The position numbers and the translations under genes are program-made. 8,507 nucleotides of DNA from Sphingomonadales bacterium (GTDB taxonomy: Bacteria > Pseudomonadota > Alphaproteobacteria > Sphingomonadales > Sphingomonadaceae): contig JAGXGT010000178.1 in assembly GCA_024636595.1 (NCBI GenBank), forward strand, positions 1 to 8,507, given 5' to 3'. The notes under the pieces were generated by a model. It searched no databases. It had not been told where the DNA came from and worked only from the letters and a program-made list of their open reading frames with translations. This document shows, in pieces, positions 7,027-8,507 of the stretch (position 1 is its first letter; every line of letters begins with the position of its first letter).

Positions 7027-7797
7027 CTAGTCGTCGAACTCGCCATGGCGGCCACGGCCATTTGCAAAAGCGGTGGCACCGGCGCGCGTTTCGCCTGATT
7101 TTATTGTTTCCAACCCCAAGCGGGTTTCGTTTTTGATCGCATCGGGTTCGCCAAGATCCCATTGTTCAAACATGGATTGGCGATCGCTGCGTAGGCAGCG
7201 CTGCGGGAAGGCGGCAATGTCAGCGGCCAATTTTTGGGCTTCCACGAGGGCCTGGCCATCCGCCACCACCCGGTTTGTCAGACCAAAGGACAGCGCTTCC
7301 TCTGCTCCAACTTCGCGACCGGTCAATATCATGTCCGCCGCGCGGGACTGGCCGACAAGACGGGGCAGCCGGATCGTCCCAAGATCGATCAGCGGAACCC
7401 CCCACCGGCGACAGAAAACGCCGAAAGAGGCGGATTGGGCTGCAACTCTGAGGTCACACCAAAGCGCAAGTTCCAGCCCGCCTGCGACCGCGTAGCCTTC
7501 AACCGCCGCGATCACAGGTTTTGAAAGCCGCAGCCGGCTGGGACCCATTGGGGCCATGTCGCCATCGACCAGTACCGCATTGCCTTTGCCCGCGGACACG
7601 GCTTTCAGATCGGCGCCAGCGCAGAAATTACCACCTGCGCCGGTCAGGACGGCGACGCTCAGCCTGTCATCCTGATCAAAGTCTCTGAACGCGTCATAGA
7701 GCGCCTTCGCCGTTACGCCATCGACCGCGTTTCTTCGTTCCGGCCGGTCTATCGTTACCGTTAGCACTTTATCTTTTCGGGCTGTCTGGAGGGTCAC
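7027..7797 (-). CDS. Crotonase-fold (enoyl-CoA hydratase/isomerase family) protein
   Basis: 256 residues from GTG 7797, the usual length of a single-domain crotonase. The GTG is chosen over the adjacent TTG at 7800 because AAAGGA (7809-7804) is 6 bases away; an in-frame TAA lies upstream. Numbering below counts from the TTG, one more than from GTG. The N-terminal TIDRPERRNAV is typical. The first oxyanion-hole segment is GGNFCAGADLK (56-66), the second AVAGGLELALWCDLRVA (104-120). E110 matches the first catalytic Glu of rat mitochondrial hydratase (Glu144). The segment FGVFCRRWGVPLIDLGTIRL (126-145) aligns without gaps to the region holding the second Glu (Glu164), but that position is Cys130. 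It probably binds acyl-CoA thioesters in the cytoplasm; reaction and substrate cannot be named. No other fatty-acid gene is adjacent. It is followed by a separate metal-transport run 95 bases away. Confidence 0.87.
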   Translation of the reverse strand: MTLQTARKDKVLTVTIDRPERRNAVDGVTAKALYDAFRDFDQDDRLSVAVLTGAGGNFCAGADLKAVSAGKGNAVLVDGDMAPMGPSRLRLSKPVIAAVEGYAVAGGLELALWCDLRVAAQSASFGVFCRRWGVPLIDLGTIRLPRLVGQSRAADMILTGREVGAEEALSFGLTNRVVADGQALVEAQKLAADIAAFPQRCLRSDRQSMFEQWDLGEPDAIKNETRLGLETIKSGETRAGATAFANGRGRHGEFDD

Positions 7798-7803
7798 CAA
7801 GGG

Positions 7804-7809
7804 TCCTTT
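7804..7809 (-). promoter_or_regulatory. Ribosome binding site deciding the crotonase start
   Basis: AAAGGA on the - strand is 6 bases before GTG 7797 and only 3 before TTG 7800. This favours GTG as the start codon. Confidence 0.6.
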
Positions 7810-8028
7810 GCTTTATGGCTTTTGCAAACCTATAGTCGATCGCCGCTGGAATATGCAGAAATTTTGCCTTTCCGTTGCTGGTAAAGTGGGCATTGGCTTT
7901 GCCGTTGGTTTCGAATCGATCGCTCCGACTTCCTGACGGAGATCGCCAATAATCCAGGTTTCGTCGACAGGTTTGGTGCCCAAATCCATACCCGAACCCA
8001 AGCCATTTTCCGCAATGCAGCATCGCTG

Positions 8029-8057
8029 TTGACTTGCTCGCCATGCTTTCCTAAACG
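8029..8057 (+). promoter_or_regulatory. Candidate promoter of the atpI (F0 ATP synthase) operon
   Basis: TTGACT at 8029-8034 matches the -35 consensus in five of six bases. A 17-base spacer leads to TAAACG at 8052-8057, a weak -10. It is the best candidate on the + strand in the gap and would give a leader of roughly 70 bases before the atpI ATG. Confidence 0.35.
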
Positions 8058-8076
8058 GACCGCGCCTTGGCGGGTC
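8058..8076 (+). promoter_or_regulatory. Hairpin in the presumed atpI leader
   Basis: GACC (8058-8061) and CGCC (8063-8066) pair with GGCG (8069-8072) and GGTC (8073-8076), with G8062 bulged. The two-base gap means the innermost pair must open to leave a CTTG loop. No T run follows, so it is not an intrinsic terminator on the + strand. It would sit at or very near the 5' end of a transcript from the candidate promoter. Role unknown. Confidence 0.35.
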
Positions 8077-8124
8077 GGCCTGCTGTTGTTTGTGGCTCTT
8101 TCTGGCGCTCTTCGGGGCTTTTAT

Positions 8125-8129
8125 AGGGG
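8125..8129 (+). promoter_or_regulatory. Ribosome binding site deciding the atpI start
   Basis: AGGGG lies 5 bases before ATG 8135. The frame is open further upstream, to a TTG at 8090, but no such motif precedes that codon. Confidence 0.65.
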
Positions 8130-8134
8130 CTATA

Positions 8135-8485
8135 ATGGCAGCAAGCGAATCTGATCGGGATCCCCTCGAAGAGGATGTGCGGGTTTCATCGCTGGACGAG
8201 CGACTGATGACGGCACAGAATCGGGAGCGGATCAAAGCGGGGCACCGTAACAAGGGGCCGGACGAAAGTCAGCGGCTCGGCGCTAGGGTGCTAAGCTATT
8301 TGATTGGAGGCGTGGCTGCTGGTTTCTTACTCGGGTGGCTGTTTGACACCTGGCTGGGAACGACGCCATTGTTCCTGTTGCTGTTCTTCTTCCTCGGAAC
8401 GGGAGTGGCGTTCAGGAAAATTTATATGATTTCGAGCCAACCGGTAAAAGATATCGGAACGGCGTTAGCAGATGATGATGATTGA
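8135..8485 (+). CDS. atpI: AtpI/AtpZ-family F0F1 ATP synthase accessory protein
   Basis: 116 residues from ATG 8135. A charged N-terminal part (1-48, acidic near the start, basic near 29-40) is followed by two transmembrane helices (about 50-70 and 77-95). They carry the family pattern GGVAAGFLLGWLFDTWLGT (58-76), including the conserved D71 between the helices and the small-residue Gly spacing. The C-terminus is strongly acidic (ADDDD). Family knowledge: AtpI is encoded at the head of ATP synthase operons and helps assembly of the c-ring; related AtpZ/AtpI proteins have been linked to magnesium or calcium movement. In alphaproteobacteria the F0 genes form an operon separate from the F1 genes, usually beginning atpI-atpB, which fits its place at the right edge. 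A longer reading from TTG 8090 would add a hydrophobic leader but has no ribosome binding site. Confidence 0.88.
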   Translation: MAASESDRDPLEEDVRVSSLDERLMTAQNRERIKAGHRNKGPDESQRLGARVLSYLIGGVAAGFLLGWLFDTWLGTTPLFLLLFFFLGTGVAFRKIYMISSQPVKDIGTALADDDD

Positions 8486-8490
8486 CGATC

Positions 8491-8507
8491 AGGGGTTAGA
8501 TTAGTGG
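8491..8507 (+). other. Possible ribosome binding site and GTG start of the next gene, expected atpB
   Basis: AGGGG at 8491-8495 is followed 8 bases later by GTG at 8504-8506, then a G starting the next codon. Downstream of atpI, atpB (F0 subunit a) is expected, and a second codon starting with G (such as Ala) would fit. Only four coding bases are inside the window, so this rests on position and the motif alone. Confidence 0.35.

Larger units (their letters stand above)
7798..8134. other. 337-base stretch without a confident gene
   Basis: The divergent gap between the crotonase gene and atpI. It holds the crotonase ribosome binding site, a weak - strand -10-like TATAGG at 7834-7829, a + strand promoter candidate at 8029-8057 and a hairpin at 8058-8076. 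The part from about 7816 to 8000 has no stops over long stretches in two - strand frames. One frame gives an ATG-started 58-residue reading (7989 down to 7813) beginning MDLGTKPVDETW. The other gives a protein-like stretch containing HFTSNGKAKFLHIPAAIDYR. Neither has a good ribosome binding site and neither is recognised. It may be a decayed gene, or simple spacer. Confidence 0.5.

Noticed and set aside
7010..7027. Inverted repeat GAACC/GGTTC at the end of the crotonase gene
   Set aside because: The stem is only five base pairs with an 8-base loop and no T run on either side, so it does not look like an intrinsic terminator.
8090..8134. N-terminal extension of atpI from TTG 8090, adding a hydrophobic leader
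   Set aside because: No ribosome binding site precedes the TTG, whereas ATG 8135 has AGGGG at good spacing and gives the normal family length.
7813..8253. Full-length 146-codon - strand frame starting at 8253 opposite atpI
   Set aside because: Its first half is antisense to atpI and Arg/Ser-rich. Only the part inside the gap is kept as a possible remnant.

Overview
This window looks like ordinary chromosomal DNA from an alphaproteobacterium, most likely a member of the Sphingomonadales with moderate GC content (judged by eye). The lineage is an inference from the protein flavour, the gene set, and an atpI gene standing at the head of what should be a separate F0 ATP synthase operon. I see no insertion sequence, integrase, phage gene, CRISPR array, tRNA or rRNA.

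Left part (1-3544, + strand): a compact three-gene unit, ydbH-ynbE-ydbL, in the same order as in E. coli. ydbH is cut by the left edge of the window. YdbH is a giant AsmA-like periplasmic protein that, with the small outer-membrane lipoprotein YnbE, forms a bridge carrying phospholipid between the two membranes. YdbL is the periplasmic accessory protein. The unit ends at a strong hairpin terminator that also overlaps the end of the convergent gene.

Middle part (3525-6931, - strand, read right to left): a closely spaced run of three membrane transport genes. First is a cation diffusion facilitator of the SLC30A9 (ZnT9) type, then a ZntB-type member of the CorA superfamily, then a MscS-family mechanosensitive channel. 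The gaps are 28 and 4 bases, so co-transcription is likely. Two of the three proteins point to zinc or another divalent metal. A terminator-like hairpin with the ribosome binding site in its loop lies directly before the first gene.

Right part (7027-8507): a crotonase-fold protein on the - strand that keeps one of the two classical hydratase glutamates and has Cys at the other. A 337-base stretch without a confident gene follows; it holds a candidate + strand promoter and possible small coding remnants on the - strand. Last is atpI on the + strand, with a plausible GTG start of the next gene (expected atpB) at the very end of the window.

No clearly new multi-gene system is visible. The points most worth a second look are the hairpin before the CDF gene, the possible frameshifted - strand coding remnant in the 7798-8134 gap, the Cys substitution in the crotonase, and the terminator shared with a coding sequence.
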